Origin: Anaerolineales bacterium
GTDB taxonomy: Bacteria > Chloroflexota > Anaerolineae > 4572-78 > J111
Assembly (NCBI GenBank): GCA_020634855.1
Contig: JACKAU010000002.1
Span: 1,054,001 to 1,118,000, forward strand
Length of the DNA: 64,000 nt
Reading direction: 5' to 3'
Shown one piece after another: positions 51,984 through 61,367 of this stretch; the first letter of the stretch is position 1, and each line of letters begins with the position of its first letter. The position numbers and the translations under genes are program-made. Below the pieces are notes generated by a model. That model made no database searches, had not been told where the DNA came from, and was given only the letters and a program-made list of their open reading frames with translations.

Positions 51984-54566
51984 ATGGCCGGTCAATTACC
52001 CCCCTCTGAGACTCGTCCCTTTTTGGCGTTTACTCAAGGCCCCAAAAACAAATTGCGCCAACGAGTCAGAGGCGGCGGCCCCAAACCCCGCGAGAACACA
52101 GAAGCTCACGGTCAAAATCTGCTCAAGCAAATCGATGACTTCCAGCGCCTCATCGACTCGCAGGCCCGAGACCGCGCCTCTGATTTACCGCCCTTGCCCG
52201 ACGACACCCAGGTCATCATCGAGTCCAAACGCCTCACCCCAGAGCAGGTCGGCTCGTTAGGGCTGAAACCTATTGAGGAACGGGACAACGGCTTGCTGGT
52301 TACCATTTCACCCAATGTCACGCTGCCTACTCTGGCCACTAAAGCCCAAAGCTACGTCTCCCAACGCACCGACAGCGGCAATCCCAAATTCAATGGCGTC
52401 ATCGCCCCCATCGAGCAGATTCGCCCCGCCGGCCGCCACGACAAAGCCGGCGACCGCCTGGCCGCCTGGATCGAAGCCGGCCACCTACAACCCAACCAAC
52501 CCGTTTGGGTCGATATCGAACTGGCCGGCGGCCAAAGCAGTGACGGCGTTGATAATCGACATGAATTTTATACGTATCTGACCAATTTCAGCGATGATCT
52601 GTCGCCCTACCAAGAAGATGTTGTGACCGCCACCGGCCACTATTTGATTGAGGTGGATTACTCGCTGCATCGGGTTTTGCTGCCGGGCCGGGCCGTTCTC
52701 GATCTGCTGGACGACAGCCGGGCCAACTGGATTTTGTCGATTGACCTTGTCCCTGAAGTCGAAAGCTACGCCACCCCATTGGCGGCCACAGCCCAGGCCG
52801 ATCTGCCGCCGTTACCCGATCTGTCCCCGGACTCGCCGCGTGTCGTCGTCATCGACTCCGGTATCGCTGCTGAACACCCGCTGTTTACCACCAGCGAAGG
52901 CCGGACGATTATGGGCCGCCAGCGTAATTTCCTACCTGACACCGTCGAACCGGCCGATCTAACCACCGATGAAATCGATCAAGGCCACGGCACCGCCATC
53001 GCCAGTGTCGTTGCTTACGGATCGCTGCTAAACCTGACTCAGGCCCCCGATGAAATCACAACGCCGGTAGTTTGGATTGAAAATGCGAAAATCCTGCTAC
53101 CCGCCGCCAAACTTGATCCTGACGCAGTGGACAGTTCGCCACAACTACATCCACTTCAATTTCCCAAAGCCCTCATCCGCGAGGTGGTCGAGGTCTTTCA
53201 TCAGCCCTTGCCTCAACGCTGCAAAATCTTCAATCTGTCGATTGGCACAGTTCCTCACCCGCAGCAGGCCATCTCCAACTGGGCTGAAGAGATCGACAAC
53301 TGTTCCGCCCGTAGCGATCTGCTATTTGTCATTTCCGCCGGCGACTTGACCTCCGCCGAACTGGTCGAGCTGATGACGGGGGGAGCCACCTACCCGGCCT
53401 ATTTGCTCAGCCCAAAGACGCGACTCCGCGACCCCGGCCAGGCTTACAACGCCTTGACCGTCGGCGCGTTGACGCCCATCCCGCCGACGTTGCCCTGGCC
53501 GTCTGCTCCATTCCTGGCCCAACCGGAACACCCTGCCCCCTTCACCCGCAGTGGGCTGCTCCAATTTGGCCCGGTCAAACCCGATGTCGTTGAAACCGGC
53601 GGCAATTGGCAGAAAGATGATCTAACGGCCCTGCCCGAGTCGGCGATACTGGTTGCCAACCGTAATTACGTTACCGGCCAAGCCGATCAACCACTGGGCT
53701 TTCAGACCGGCGTCGGTCTGGCCGCGGCCCAAGTCACGCATCTGGCCGGTCGCATTCAGGCTCGCTACCCTAACGCCACCGCCAACCTCATCCGAGCGTT
53801 AATTGTCAATTCGGCCGCCTGGCCGGCCGAATTTATTCACAGCTTGACCGGTCCCACCGAAGCAGCTCTCGGTGATGCACTGACAAAGGAAGATCGACAC
53901 ACACTGCTGCGCCTATGCGGCTACGGCCGCCCCCGGCCGGAGCAGGCGCTGTCATCGAACGCTCACTGCCTGGTCTTTATCGCTGAAGATGAATTTAGTT
54001 GGACTGTCGAGGACAAAAATTCATCGGGCCGCTATCCGGCTAAAGTGTCATTCTTTGCTATTCGCTTTGAACCGGATGATCTCTTTAACCTGCCGCCCGC
54101 CACCCGCCTGCGCGTCAGCGTGACCCTGACCTATAATCCGGCGGTGCGCAAAACCCAACGCCGCCGCTATCAGGCGGTCGATATGCGATGGGAACTCCGC
54201 CGCCGTGAAGAACCATCGGACGATTTCCGCGCCCGCTGGATGGCCGAAGCCGAAACCGATGACGATGAGGAAGATCGTGCAGAGGACGCCCTCCCGCTGC
54301 GACCCTGGCCGTGGCAACTTAAACCGGTCCTCAATCCCGGCAGCCGCGCCCGCCGGGGCAGTCTCATCCGCGATTGGTTTGATGTCTACGCGCATGACTT
54401 ACCGCACACGCTTGAGTTGGTTGCCCTGGCCCAGGTTGCACCCTGGCGTAAGCCGCCGGAGCCGTTGATGCAGCGATATGCGCTGGTGGTGTCGATTGAG
54501 ACTTTGGGGGCGGGTGTGGCGATTTATGATACGGTGCGGGTAATCGAGGAAAACACAGAAAGGTGA
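51984..54566 (+). CDS. Subtilisin-like (S8) protein with catalytic Ser replaced
   Basis: The 860-residue protein has an S8 core in its middle: Asp291 in RVVVIDSGIAAEHPLF and His335 in QGHGTAIAS. Where the family has GTS before AAAQV, it reads TGVGLAAAQV, with Gly578 in the Ser position; the oxyanion Asn segment reads VISAGD instead of SAGN. The first 280 residues resemble the N-terminal region of Y4bN-type S8 proteins, and the last 200 hold a beta-rich domain. No signal peptide is seen. It may be an inactive binding protein. The dihydropyrimidinase gene starts seven bases after it. Confidence 0.8.
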   Translation: MAGQLPPSETRPFLAFTQGPKNKLRQRVRGGGPKPRENTEAHGQNLLKQIDDFQRLIDSQARDRASDLPPLPDDTQVIIESKRLTPEQVGSLGLKPIEERDNGLLVTISPNVTLPTLATKAQSYVSQRTDSGNPKFNGVIAPIEQIRPAGRHDKAGDRLAAWIEAGHLQPNQPVWVDIELAGGQSSDGVDNRHEFYTYLTNFSDDLSPYQEDVVTATGHYLIEVDYSLHRVLLPGRAVLDLLDDSRANWILSIDLVPEVESYATPLAATAQADLPPLPDLSPDSPRVVVIDSGIAAEHPLFTTSEGRTIMGRQRNFLPDTVEPADLTTDEIDQGHGTAIASVVAYGSLLNLTQAPDEITTPVVWIENAKILLPAAKLDPDAVDSSPQLHPLQFPKALIREVVEVFHQPLPQRCKIFNLSIGTVPHPQQAISNWAEEIDNCSARSDLLFVISAGDLTSAELVELMTGGATYPAYLLSPKTRLRDPGQAYNALTVGALTPIPPTLPWPSAPFLAQPEHPAPFTRSGLLQFGPVKPDVVETGGNWQKDDLTALPESAILVANRNYVTGQADQPLGFQTGVGLAAAQVTHLAGRIQARYPNATANLIRALIVNSAAWPAEFIHSLTGPTEAALGDALTKEDRHTLLRLCGYGRPRPEQALSSNAHCLVFIAEDEFSWTVEDKNSSGRYPAKVSFFAIRFEPDDLFNLPPATRLRVSVTLTYNPAVRKTQRRRYQAVDMRWELRRREEPSDDFRARWMAEAETDDDEEDRAEDALPLRPWPWQLKPVLNPGSRARRGSLIRDWFDVYAHDLPHTLELVALAQVAPWRKPPEPLMQRYALVVSIETLGAGVAIYDTVRVIEENTER

Positions 54567-54572
54567 ACATTT

Positions 54573-55940
54573 ATGCAACTCAACCTCGTCATTAAAAACG
54601 GAACCATCGTCACCGCCGAAAACGTTTACCAGGCCGACATCGGCATCCGCGATGGACAAATTGTCGCCATCGCCGCCGACCTCAGCGGCGAACGAGAAAT
54701 CGACGCCACGGGCAAACTGGTCACGCCCGGCGCGATTGATGTTCACGTTCACCACCAGATGCCCCTGCCCAGCGGCGTTATTTCCGCCGACGACTTCTTC
54801 ACCGGCACACGCGCCGCAGCCCACGGCGGCACCACAACCATCATCGACTTTGTGGCCGCCGAGCCGGAGGAGTCGCTGCTCGACGCTTTGGCCGCCCGGC
54901 AAGCCGAGGCCAAAGATCGAGTGGTCATCGACTACGGGCTGCATATGACCATCACCCCCGCCGATATCGCCAAACTCGACCAACTGCCGGCGGTAGTTGA
55001 GGCCGGCTGCCCAACCTTCAAACTTTACATGGCCTACGGCTTTCGGCTCAAAGATGACGAGTTGCTCCAGGCCCTCGACGCCGTCAAACAGGTTAACGGC
55101 CTGCCGATCGTCCATGCCGAGAATTGGGACGTCATCTGCCTGATGATCGCCCAAAATCTGGCCGTCGGCCGGACCGAACCACGCTGGCATCCGCGCAGTC
55201 GTCCAGCCGTGATGGAAGGCGAGGCCGTCGGGCGGGTCATCGACATGGCGGCGCTGGTCGGTACGCCGGTCTACATTTTTCACGTCTCCTGCGATGATGC
55301 GGTCGAACGCATCGCCGCGGCTCGCCGCCGGGGACTGCGTGTCTTTGGCGAAACTTGCCCCCAATACCTCCTTCTGACCGACGCCGCCTACGAAGAGCCG
55401 GGCGTCGCCGGGACGCTGCCGGTATGCGCCCCACCCCTGCGCAGCCTGACCGACCAAGCCCGCCTGTGGACGGCGCTGGGCCGCAACGAACTACAAGTCG
55501 TCTCCACCGATCACTGCCCGTTTAGCAGCGCCAACAAAGCCCTGGGCCTCGACGACTTCAGCCGCATCCCCGGCGGCGTGCCCTCCATCGAGAGCCGCTT
55601 TGCGCTGATGTACACTTACGGCGTTTTGGCGAACTGCTTCTCCCTCAAGCGCTGGGTCAGAATGTGCTGTACCAATCCAGCCCGGCTCTTTGGCCTGACT
55701 CGCAAAGGCGTCATTGCCATCGGTTATGATGCCGATTTGGTGGTGTTTGATCCCAACAAACAACTCACTCTCGGCACCGATGTCCTCCATGAAAATGTCG
55801 ATTGGACCCCCTACGCCGGCTTCGAAGTCACCGGCTGGCCGGTCGTCACCATCAGCCGGGGTGAAGTCATCGCCGAAAATGGAACATTTTACGGGAAAGC
55901 CGGTCGCGGCCAATTTGTCGAGCGACAGTTGTCGATGTAA
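54573..55940 (+). CDS. hydA: Dihydropyrimidinase/D-hydantoinase
   Basis: The 455-residue amidohydrolase has all metal ligands: His58 and His60 in DVHVHHQ, Lys150 (carboxylated) in TFKLYMAYG, His181 in VHAEN, His237 in HVSCDD and Asp313 in STDHCPF. The NxxxxxGL-type substrate region and length fit dihydropyrimidinase, which opens dihydrouracil, dihydrothymine or hydantoin rings in the cytoplasm. No beta-ureidopropionase adjoins, though the nitrilase-family gene at 5.2 kb is in the same superfamily as that enzyme. The start follows GAAAGGTG, seven bases after the upstream stop. Confidence 0.93.
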   Translation: MQLNLVIKNGTIVTAENVYQADIGIRDGQIVAIAADLSGEREIDATGKLVTPGAIDVHVHHQMPLPSGVISADDFFTGTRAAAHGGTTTIIDFVAAEPEESLLDALAARQAEAKDRVVIDYGLHMTITPADIAKLDQLPAVVEAGCPTFKLYMAYGFRLKDDELLQALDAVKQVNGLPIVHAENWDVICLMIAQNLAVGRTEPRWHPRSRPAVMEGEAVGRVIDMAALVGTPVYIFHVSCDDAVERIAAARRRGLRVFGETCPQYLLLTDAAYEEPGVAGTLPVCAPPLRSLTDQARLWTALGRNELQVVSTDHCPFSSANKALGLDDFSRIPGGVPSIESRFALMYTYGVLANCFSLKRWVRMCCTNPARLFGLTRKGVIAIGYDADLVVFDPNKQLTLGTDVLHENVDWTPYAGFEVTGWPVVTISRGEVIAENGTFYGKAGRGQFVERQLSM

Positions 55941-55953
55941 ATTGGGGCGTAAA

Positions 55954-56730
55954 ATGGCTAAAAAGACCAGCATCTACCTATCCTTATGGACTATCCTGAT
56001 CCTCCTCTTAACCGCCTGCACCGGCGAGCCATCGCCAACCGCGACGCCGGACGTTACACCGACGCCCGACAGCAGCGTCTTCTACCAGCGCGGCCTTGAC
56101 TATCTCGATCAAGGTGAGTACGAACTGGCGATTGAAGAGTTCAACCGGGCGGCCCAACTCGATCCCAACAGCGCCGATATTTACGCCAATCGCGGGCTGG
56201 CCCACCACTGGCTCGACGCGCCGGGCGAGGCCAACGCCGACTACAGCCGCGCCATCGAGCTTGATCCCGATTTCTACCTGACCTACTACAATCGCGGCGT
56301 CAGTTTCGACGACCGAGGCGACCACGAACGGGCTGTAGCCGATTATCGCCGCGCCGTTGAGCGCAATCCCGAAGACGTCAGTTCGCACAACAATCTAGCC
56401 TGGGGGCTGGCCTTCTATCTCGACACCGATTATGAAGAGGCGCTGGAACACGCCCTCACCTCGGTCGAGTTGGAGTCGAACGACTACAACCAAGATACGC
56501 TGGCTCTGGTTTACCTCAAACTTGAGCGGTACGAAGACGCCCTAACCCATTACAACGAGGCTTTGGCCTTAAATGATCAACAGGCCGAATCTTACCGGGG
56601 GCGCGGAGAGGCCAACGCTGCCCTAGGCAACGTCCAAGCCGCTATCGAGGATTACCAAACTTACCTACGCCTAACCCCCGCCGCCCCTGACCGAGAAGAG
56701 ATTGAGGCCAAGCTGGACGCTCTACGATAA
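55954..56730 (+). CDS. TPR-repeat lipoprotein
   Basis: The 258-residue protein begins with a lipoprotein signal (SLWTILILLLTAC, then Gly/Glu), so Cys is the expected lipidation site. A short Thr/Pro linker follows, then about six TPR units such as YERGLDYLDQGEYELAIEEF-like repeats and LDPNSADIYANRG. It should be anchored on the outer face of the membrane as a protein-binding scaffold. The start at 55954 is 13 bases after the dihydropyrimidinase stop; an upstream frame extension overlaps that gene and is a shadow. Confidence 0.88.
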   Translation: MAKKTSIYLSLWTILILLLTACTGEPSPTATPDVTPTPDSSVFYQRGLDYLDQGEYELAIEEFNRAAQLDPNSADIYANRGLAHHWLDAPGEANADYSRAIELDPDFYLTYYNRGVSFDDRGDHERAVADYRRAVERNPEDVSSHNNLAWGLAFYLDTDYEEALEHALTSVELESNDYNQDTLALVYLKLERYEDALTHYNEALALNDQQAESYRGRGEANAALGNVQAAIEDYQTYLRLTPAAPDREEIEAKLDALR

Positions 56731-56777
56731 AATCTTGTCGCCTCGGCCTTGAGCGCAAAAGTAGGGGGCCTCCTGCC

Positions 56778-59180
56778 CTATTCATAGGACAGCACCTCCC
56801 GTACCGTCAGACGAGCAGCGTTTCGCGCCGGGACAAAGCTGGCCAGTGCCGCCAGCAGCATGGCGACAACGAACCACAGCACCACACTAGGCAGTGAAAA
56901 GGTGTAGGACAGGGGCGCTTGAAAAAGCTGCTGACCGGTGGCGTCGCTCAAGAATCGACTAACCGGGACTGCCAGCAGCGAGCCGGCGATCCAACTTAAC
57001 ACGCCAATCACCATACCTTCCACAATGACAATCCGAAAAATAGCCCCATCCGAAGCGCCGATGGCCCGCATTACCCCAATCTCCCGGGTGCGTTCCAGCA
57101 CGTTGATGCTCATAGTGCCCATTAAACCTAACCCGCCGACCACGGCCAACAGCACGGCCACGGCCAGCAAAAACACAATCAAAATATTGAGCAGGCGCTG
57201 CACATTGTCACGCAGGCTAATGATCGTCTGTACTTCGGCAACTTTGAAGCCGGCCCGGTTAAACGCCGCCTCAAGCTGCTGCGCCACCTGATTCAAGCTA
57301 TCGCTATCGTGAGCTTGGGCGATCACTTGCACCGCCCCAGCGCGATCAACCTTGCGGGCGGCCCGGGCATAGTACGGGTAATTGGCATAGAGAATAGGCC
57401 CGGTTAGCGTCCCGCGAATAATGCCCACAATTTGCCAAGTGGTCTGGCGCTCACCGATTTTCAAGACTACCGTATCGCCCAAATCCAGATCAGGTTCGTC
57501 GTACAGAAAATCGGTGTTGACGACCAAGGCGTTGGCGTCGTCCGGGCGCAGCCAACGCCCGGCCAGGAGGGTGGTCTGGAGCATCGTGGTGTCGGCTTCC
57601 GGGGCCAGCATAATCACCCCCTCGCTTTCTTCGCCATCGGGCCGCACCCGGCGAACGGACGCAGCGCCCCAACTCTCGGCCGCGACGACGCCCGGCACGG
57701 TCATAGCGGTTCGCTGGATTTCTTGAACTCGGTAGTCCGTATCAAATCGCATTCGGATATCGAACTGCCAGTAGTTGAGGGCGTCATCCAGCGTGTGCAG
57801 CAACGACGCTCGGACGGAGAAGATGGCAATAAAAGTCATACCGGCCAGCGACAGCGTGAGCAGCGTCAGGCCGAGCCGGGCTTTGCGGCGAAACGTATTG
57901 CGCAGGGAAATCAACAACGGCCGCGACAGGCCGCGCAGCCGCTGCAGTAGCCGATCCAGCTGGCTCTCACCAAACTGGCCCTGGCCCAACCCGTAGTCGC
58001 TGATGGCCTGACGGACGCTGACGCGCGTGCCGCTGATGATGGGGTACAGCGCGGCCAGCGCCGACGTAAACAGGCCGATAGCAATCTGGATGGTCAGCAC
58101 GCCGGGCGCAATCGTGGTGCGCACCAGATCGAAATTGAGTTGGTGGGCCAGATAACCGGCCAGCGCCCAAGCGCCGGCAACGCCCAACGGTACCGCTACC
58201 ACCAGCGCCAGCAAGCCGTAAATCAGCACCGTGGCAAAATAAAGGCTCATGATCTGCCCTTGCCGCGCGCCGATAGCCTTCATCACCCCAATCTGGCGGA
58301 TCTGCTGAGCCAGCGTGGCTGAAATGGTGTTAACGACCAGAAAGCCGCTCAACCCCAAAGCCAGCAGCCCGGAAGCGTTCAACAACAGCAGCAGCGGCTG
58401 AACCACATCGTTGACCGGATAATCGCCCGGTCTATTCTTGATGGTCGATAAGGTGTCCAACCCGGCGCTCTCGATTTTGCGCCGGACCTCTTGAGTCACC
58501 GTTTGAATGTGGGCTTGATCCGTTTTGTTACCGGCCACCACAAACTCGATCCGGTTAAACGCGCGAGGCTGGTGCAGCCACTCCAGCGTATCGAGGCTGA
58601 TGAACCCGAACGCCTGGCCGGCCAGCGGAGCCGGTCGTTCGCCGGGATCGTGAACCGCGCCGGCAATCCGCATCGTCCGTTCGTGGCCGTCCAGCGTACG
58701 CAGCGTAATGGCATCGCCCACGTTCAGCCCCATCCAATCCAGCGAGGCGCGTTCAACCACCAAGGTGTGATCCGGCGGCGGCCAGTCGCCCTGCTCCGGC
58801 CACACTTTGGCGATGGTCATTGCATCATAATCCTGGGGATCGCGGGCTTCCAGTGTGATAGCGACCCACTCATCATTCGGCCCGACCCGATAACGGGCAT
58901 TGACCACCCGCCGGCCCTCGGCCTGTTCGATTGAGCGCATCGAACGGATGGTATCGACCAGCGCCTGATCGAAATTACCATTAACGACCAAGCTGGCGCT
59001 GGGCGGATTGGTCGCCGCGTAACTGGTGTCCAACTGGCTGCCAAAAATACTGCGCGTCCCCGAAACCACGCCCACCGCCAAAACGCCGACGGTGATCGAT
59101 AACACCACCAGCACCGTCCGGGCTTTATTGGCGACCAGATCGCGTATCACTTTATGCCAACGGGGTCGAAGAAAGTTCAT
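56778..59180 (-). CDS. FtsX/MacB-type ABC permease with two FtsX modules
   Basis: The 800-residue protein has an N-terminal membrane helix, a large periplasmic-type (MacB_PCD) domain, three helices of the first FtsX module (about 270-400) and an internal repeat of the same plan ending with three helices (about 670-795). The second half includes LERTREIGVMRAIGAS, the classic FtsX coupling motif, matched by IRQIGVMKAIGAR in the first half. Such proteins work with a LolD-like ATPase in lipoprotein or peptide transport, but none is adjacent. The ATG follows CGGAG. A tetranucleotide repeat lies upstream. Confidence 0.88.
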   Translation of the reverse strand: MNFLRPRWHKVIRDLVANKARTVLVVLSITVGVLAVGVVSGTRSIFGSQLDTSYAATNPPSASLVVNGNFDQALVDTIRSMRSIEQAEGRRVVNARYRVGPNDEWVAITLEARDPQDYDAMTIAKVWPEQGDWPPPDHTLVVERASLDWMGLNVGDAITLRTLDGHERTMRIAGAVHDPGERPAPLAGQAFGFISLDTLEWLHQPRAFNRIEFVVAGNKTDQAHIQTVTQEVRRKIESAGLDTLSTIKNRPGDYPVNDVVQPLLLLLNASGLLALGLSGFLVVNTISATLAQQIRQIGVMKAIGARQGQIMSLYFATVLIYGLLALVVAVPLGVAGAWALAGYLAHQLNFDLVRTTIAPGVLTIQIAIGLFTSALAALYPIISGTRVSVRQAISDYGLGQGQFGESQLDRLLQRLRGLSRPLLISLRNTFRRKARLGLTLLTLSLAGMTFIAIFSVRASLLHTLDDALNYWQFDIRMRFDTDYRVQEIQRTAMTVPGVVAAESWGAASVRRVRPDGEESEGVIMLAPEADTTMLQTTLLAGRWLRPDDANALVVNTDFLYDEPDLDLGDTVVLKIGERQTTWQIVGIIRGTLTGPILYANYPYYARAARKVDRAGAVQVIAQAHDSDSLNQVAQQLEAAFNRAGFKVAEVQTIISLRDNVQRLLNILIVFLLAVAVLLAVVGGLGLMGTMSINVLERTREIGVMRAIGASDGAIFRIVIVEGMVIGVLSWIAGSLLAVPVSRFLSDATGQQLFQAPLSYTFSLPSVVLWFVVAMLLAALASFVPARNAARLTVREVLSYE

Positions 59181-59198
59181 AACATCACTCCGGGGGAA

Positions 59199-59306
59199 AG
59201 TTTGTTGGATGGATGGTTGGTTGGTTGGTTGAATAGTTAGCTAGAATGAACCATCCCACTATCTGTCCAACTAACCAACCATCTAACTACCCAACCATCC
59301 AACTCT
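59199..59306. repeat. Tetranucleotide repeat with complementary arm upstream of the FtsX-type gene
   Basis: The left arm holds TTGG, ATGG twice and TTGG three times (from about 59205). The right arm (about 59250-59305) is rich in CCAAC and CCATC units and can pair with it. The element is built like the one at 5083-5200 and likewise precedes a minus-strand start by about 20 bases. Confidence 0.75.
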
Positions 59307-59446
59307 ACCAAATCTCCACCAGAGTTAATAGTGCCATCAATCACCGGACGGTATGACCGGCGTCACGTCATAACATGATCCCGGTCATACCGGGAGGTGA
59401 GTCTGATCCAATACGCCCCCGCCGGTAGTCGTGCTATAATTTAGCT

Positions 59447-60736
59447 ATGACGCAGACAAATACGTTTGAACCGGGATTACTATCTGTTTTTCGTTTGTTG
59501 GCCGGGCTGCGGTTGGGGCTGCTGGTCTTGGCTGTGGCCAGTCGGTCAATCTGGCTGGGCGCCGGCAACGCTCAACTGGTATCGGCCAAATACGGCGACT
59601 ATTTCGCCGTTTTCGATCTGGTTGAAGCCACCCTATTGGTCATCTATCTCTGGTGGCCGGCTGGGCAGCGACGATTGGGACGATGGTTTTTGCCGGTCGG
59701 GCTGCTGCTGGCCTGTATCGGGCCAATGGTGGGCCATTATCTGGCGCTGACCCGGTTGTCGCCCGACGATCTGATCGAAATGAGAGCGCTGCTGGGGGCA
59801 TGGCAACTCATCCCCATCCTATTTGTGCCGTTAATTCTGATTGCCTGGCAGTATAGTTTTCGATGGGTCATCTACTATTGCCTGGCCACGGCAGGATTCG
59901 ATTTGGCGCTCAAAGTTATGGCCTTAGGGTGGGGCAGCCCCTTCTTATTGGCTCCGACCGGTGCCGTGGTCACCCGAACCATCGCTTATCTGATTGTCGG
60001 TTATATGGTGATTCGGTTGATGACTTTTCAACGACAGCAGCGGCATGCGCTAGCCCAAGCCAATCGCCAATTGACCCATTACGCCACGACTTTGGAGCAG
60101 TTAACCATCAGCCGCGAGCGTAATCGCCTGGCTCGGGAACTGCACGATACGCTGGCCCACACCTTGAGCGCCTCGGCGGTGCAGCTTGAAGCCATTAAAG
60201 TTTCAGTCGAAACCGGTTCGGCGCAAACCCAATCGATAGTCGATCAAGCTTTACAGACAACCCGTTCCGGCCTATCGGAAACACGGCGAGCTTTGCAATC
60301 GCTGCGAGCCAGCCCGTTGGAGGATTTGGGGTTGGCGCTGGCTGTGCGTCACTTAGCCGAAATGCAAACCGCCCGCGCCGGCGCTGAACTCATCTGGCAA
60401 AGTCCGGCTGTGCTTCGAGATGTCCCCCCGGCTGTGGAACAATCGATCTATCGGGTGGCCCAGGAAGCGCTGGAAAATATGGTCAGGCATGCCGCAGCTT
60501 GCCATGTCAGCGTCCGATTGGAACAGGTAAACGGCTCGGTTGATCTAACCGTATCAGACGATGGCCAGGGATTTGCAGTGGCCCAGGTCGATCTCTCTCG
60601 TCATTTTGGCTTGCGGGGGATGCGGGAGCGGGCCGAGATGACCGGCGGCCGGTTAGACATCGACAGCCGGCCGGGACAAGGCGCAACCATTCATTTTAGC
60701 GTGGAGACAAAAGATGATCCGAGTCTTAATTTGTGA
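59447..60736 (+). CDS. NarL-type sensor histidine kinase
   Basis: The 429-residue protein has about six N-terminal membrane helices (to residue 195), a short coiled coil, a HisKA_3 segment with His233 in ARELHDTLAHTL and a HATPase domain (EALENMVRHAAA, DDGQGF, GLRGMRERAEMTGG). The membrane domain has no extracellular sensor, so it may sense within the membrane. Its 3' end overlaps the regulator gene by 23 bases, which makes that regulator its partner. Confidence 0.93.
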   Translation: MTQTNTFEPGLLSVFRLLAGLRLGLLVLAVASRSIWLGAGNAQLVSAKYGDYFAVFDLVEATLLVIYLWWPAGQRRLGRWFLPVGLLLACIGPMVGHYLALTRLSPDDLIEMRALLGAWQLIPILFVPLILIAWQYSFRWVIYYCLATAGFDLALKVMALGWGSPFLLAPTGAVVTRTIAYLIVGYMVIRLMTFQRQQRHALAQANRQLTHYATTLEQLTISRERNRLARELHDTLAHTLSASAVQLEAIKVSVETGSAQTQSIVDQALQTTRSGLSETRRALQSLRASPLEDLGLALAVRHLAEMQTARAGAELIWQSPAVLRDVPPAVEQSIYRVAQEALENMVRHAAACHVSVRLEQVNGSVDLTVSDDGQGFAVAQVDLSRHFGLRGMRERAEMTGGRLDIDSRPGQGATIHFSVETKDDPSLNL

Positions 60737-61367
60737 TGATCAAGAGGTGGTGTGCGAAGGGCTACGGGTCATTTTGAACAGCGCCGCCGGGATCGAGGTA
60801 GCCGGGGTGGCGTATGATGGCGCTGCTGCTCTGGATCTGATTCCGACGGCCAAACCCGACCTGGTCTTGATGGACTTAAAAATGCCGGGACTCAACGGCA
60901 TCCAAGCCACCCGGCTCATTCACCAGCGATACCCTGAAATTCGCGTGCTGGTACTGACCACTTACGATGGCGACGAGTGGGTGCTGGATGCCATCCGCAG
61001 CGGCGCCGCCGGCTACTTACTCAAAGACAGCCCGCGAGAAGCATTAATAGCCGCGATCAAAGGCACTATCGACGGCAAAACTCACGTCGACCCCGGTGTG
61101 GCCGGCACATTGCTGGCTCAAATCGCCCGGACGGGCACACCGCCGACCACTTCCCTGACTGCCGACTTAAGCGAGCGCGAACTCGAAGTCCTGCGCCACT
61201 TGGCTCGCGGCCTAACCAACCTCGACATCGCCGACAGGTTGCACCTATCCGAAGGCACCATTCGCAACTACGTCAGCGCCGTTTTTACCAAACTAGGCGT
61301 CTCGGATCGCACTCAGGCGGCGGTCATCGCCTTGCGCTATGGACTGGTCGATTTGAATGAGCTTTAA
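60714..61367 (+). CDS. NarL/LuxR-type response regulator
   Basis: The 217-residue regulator has a receiver (acidic pair DD, phospho-acceptor Asp54 in LVLMDLKMPG, Lys in YLLKDS) and a LuxR-type helix-turn-helix (LSERELEVLRHLARGLTNLDIADRL, then SEGTIRNYVSAVFTKLG). It begins inside the 3' end of the kinase gene. It should activate or repress unlinked genes after phosphorylation by that kinase; no operator can be read here. Confidence 0.94.
   Translation: MIRVLICDDQEVVCEGLRVILNSAAGIEVAGVAYDGAAALDLIPTAKPDLVLMDLKMPGLNGIQATRLIHQRYPEIRVLVLTTYDGDEWVLDAIRSGAAGYLLKDSPREALIAAIKGTIDGKTHVDPGVAGTLLAQIARTGTPPTTSLTADLSERELEVLRHLARGLTNLDIADRLHLSEGTIRNYVSAVFTKLGVSDRTQAAVIALRYGLVDLNEL

Noticed and set aside
54399..55457. 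352-codon minus-strand frame
   Set aside because: It lies antisense to the well-supported dihydropyrimidinase and shows no family motif.
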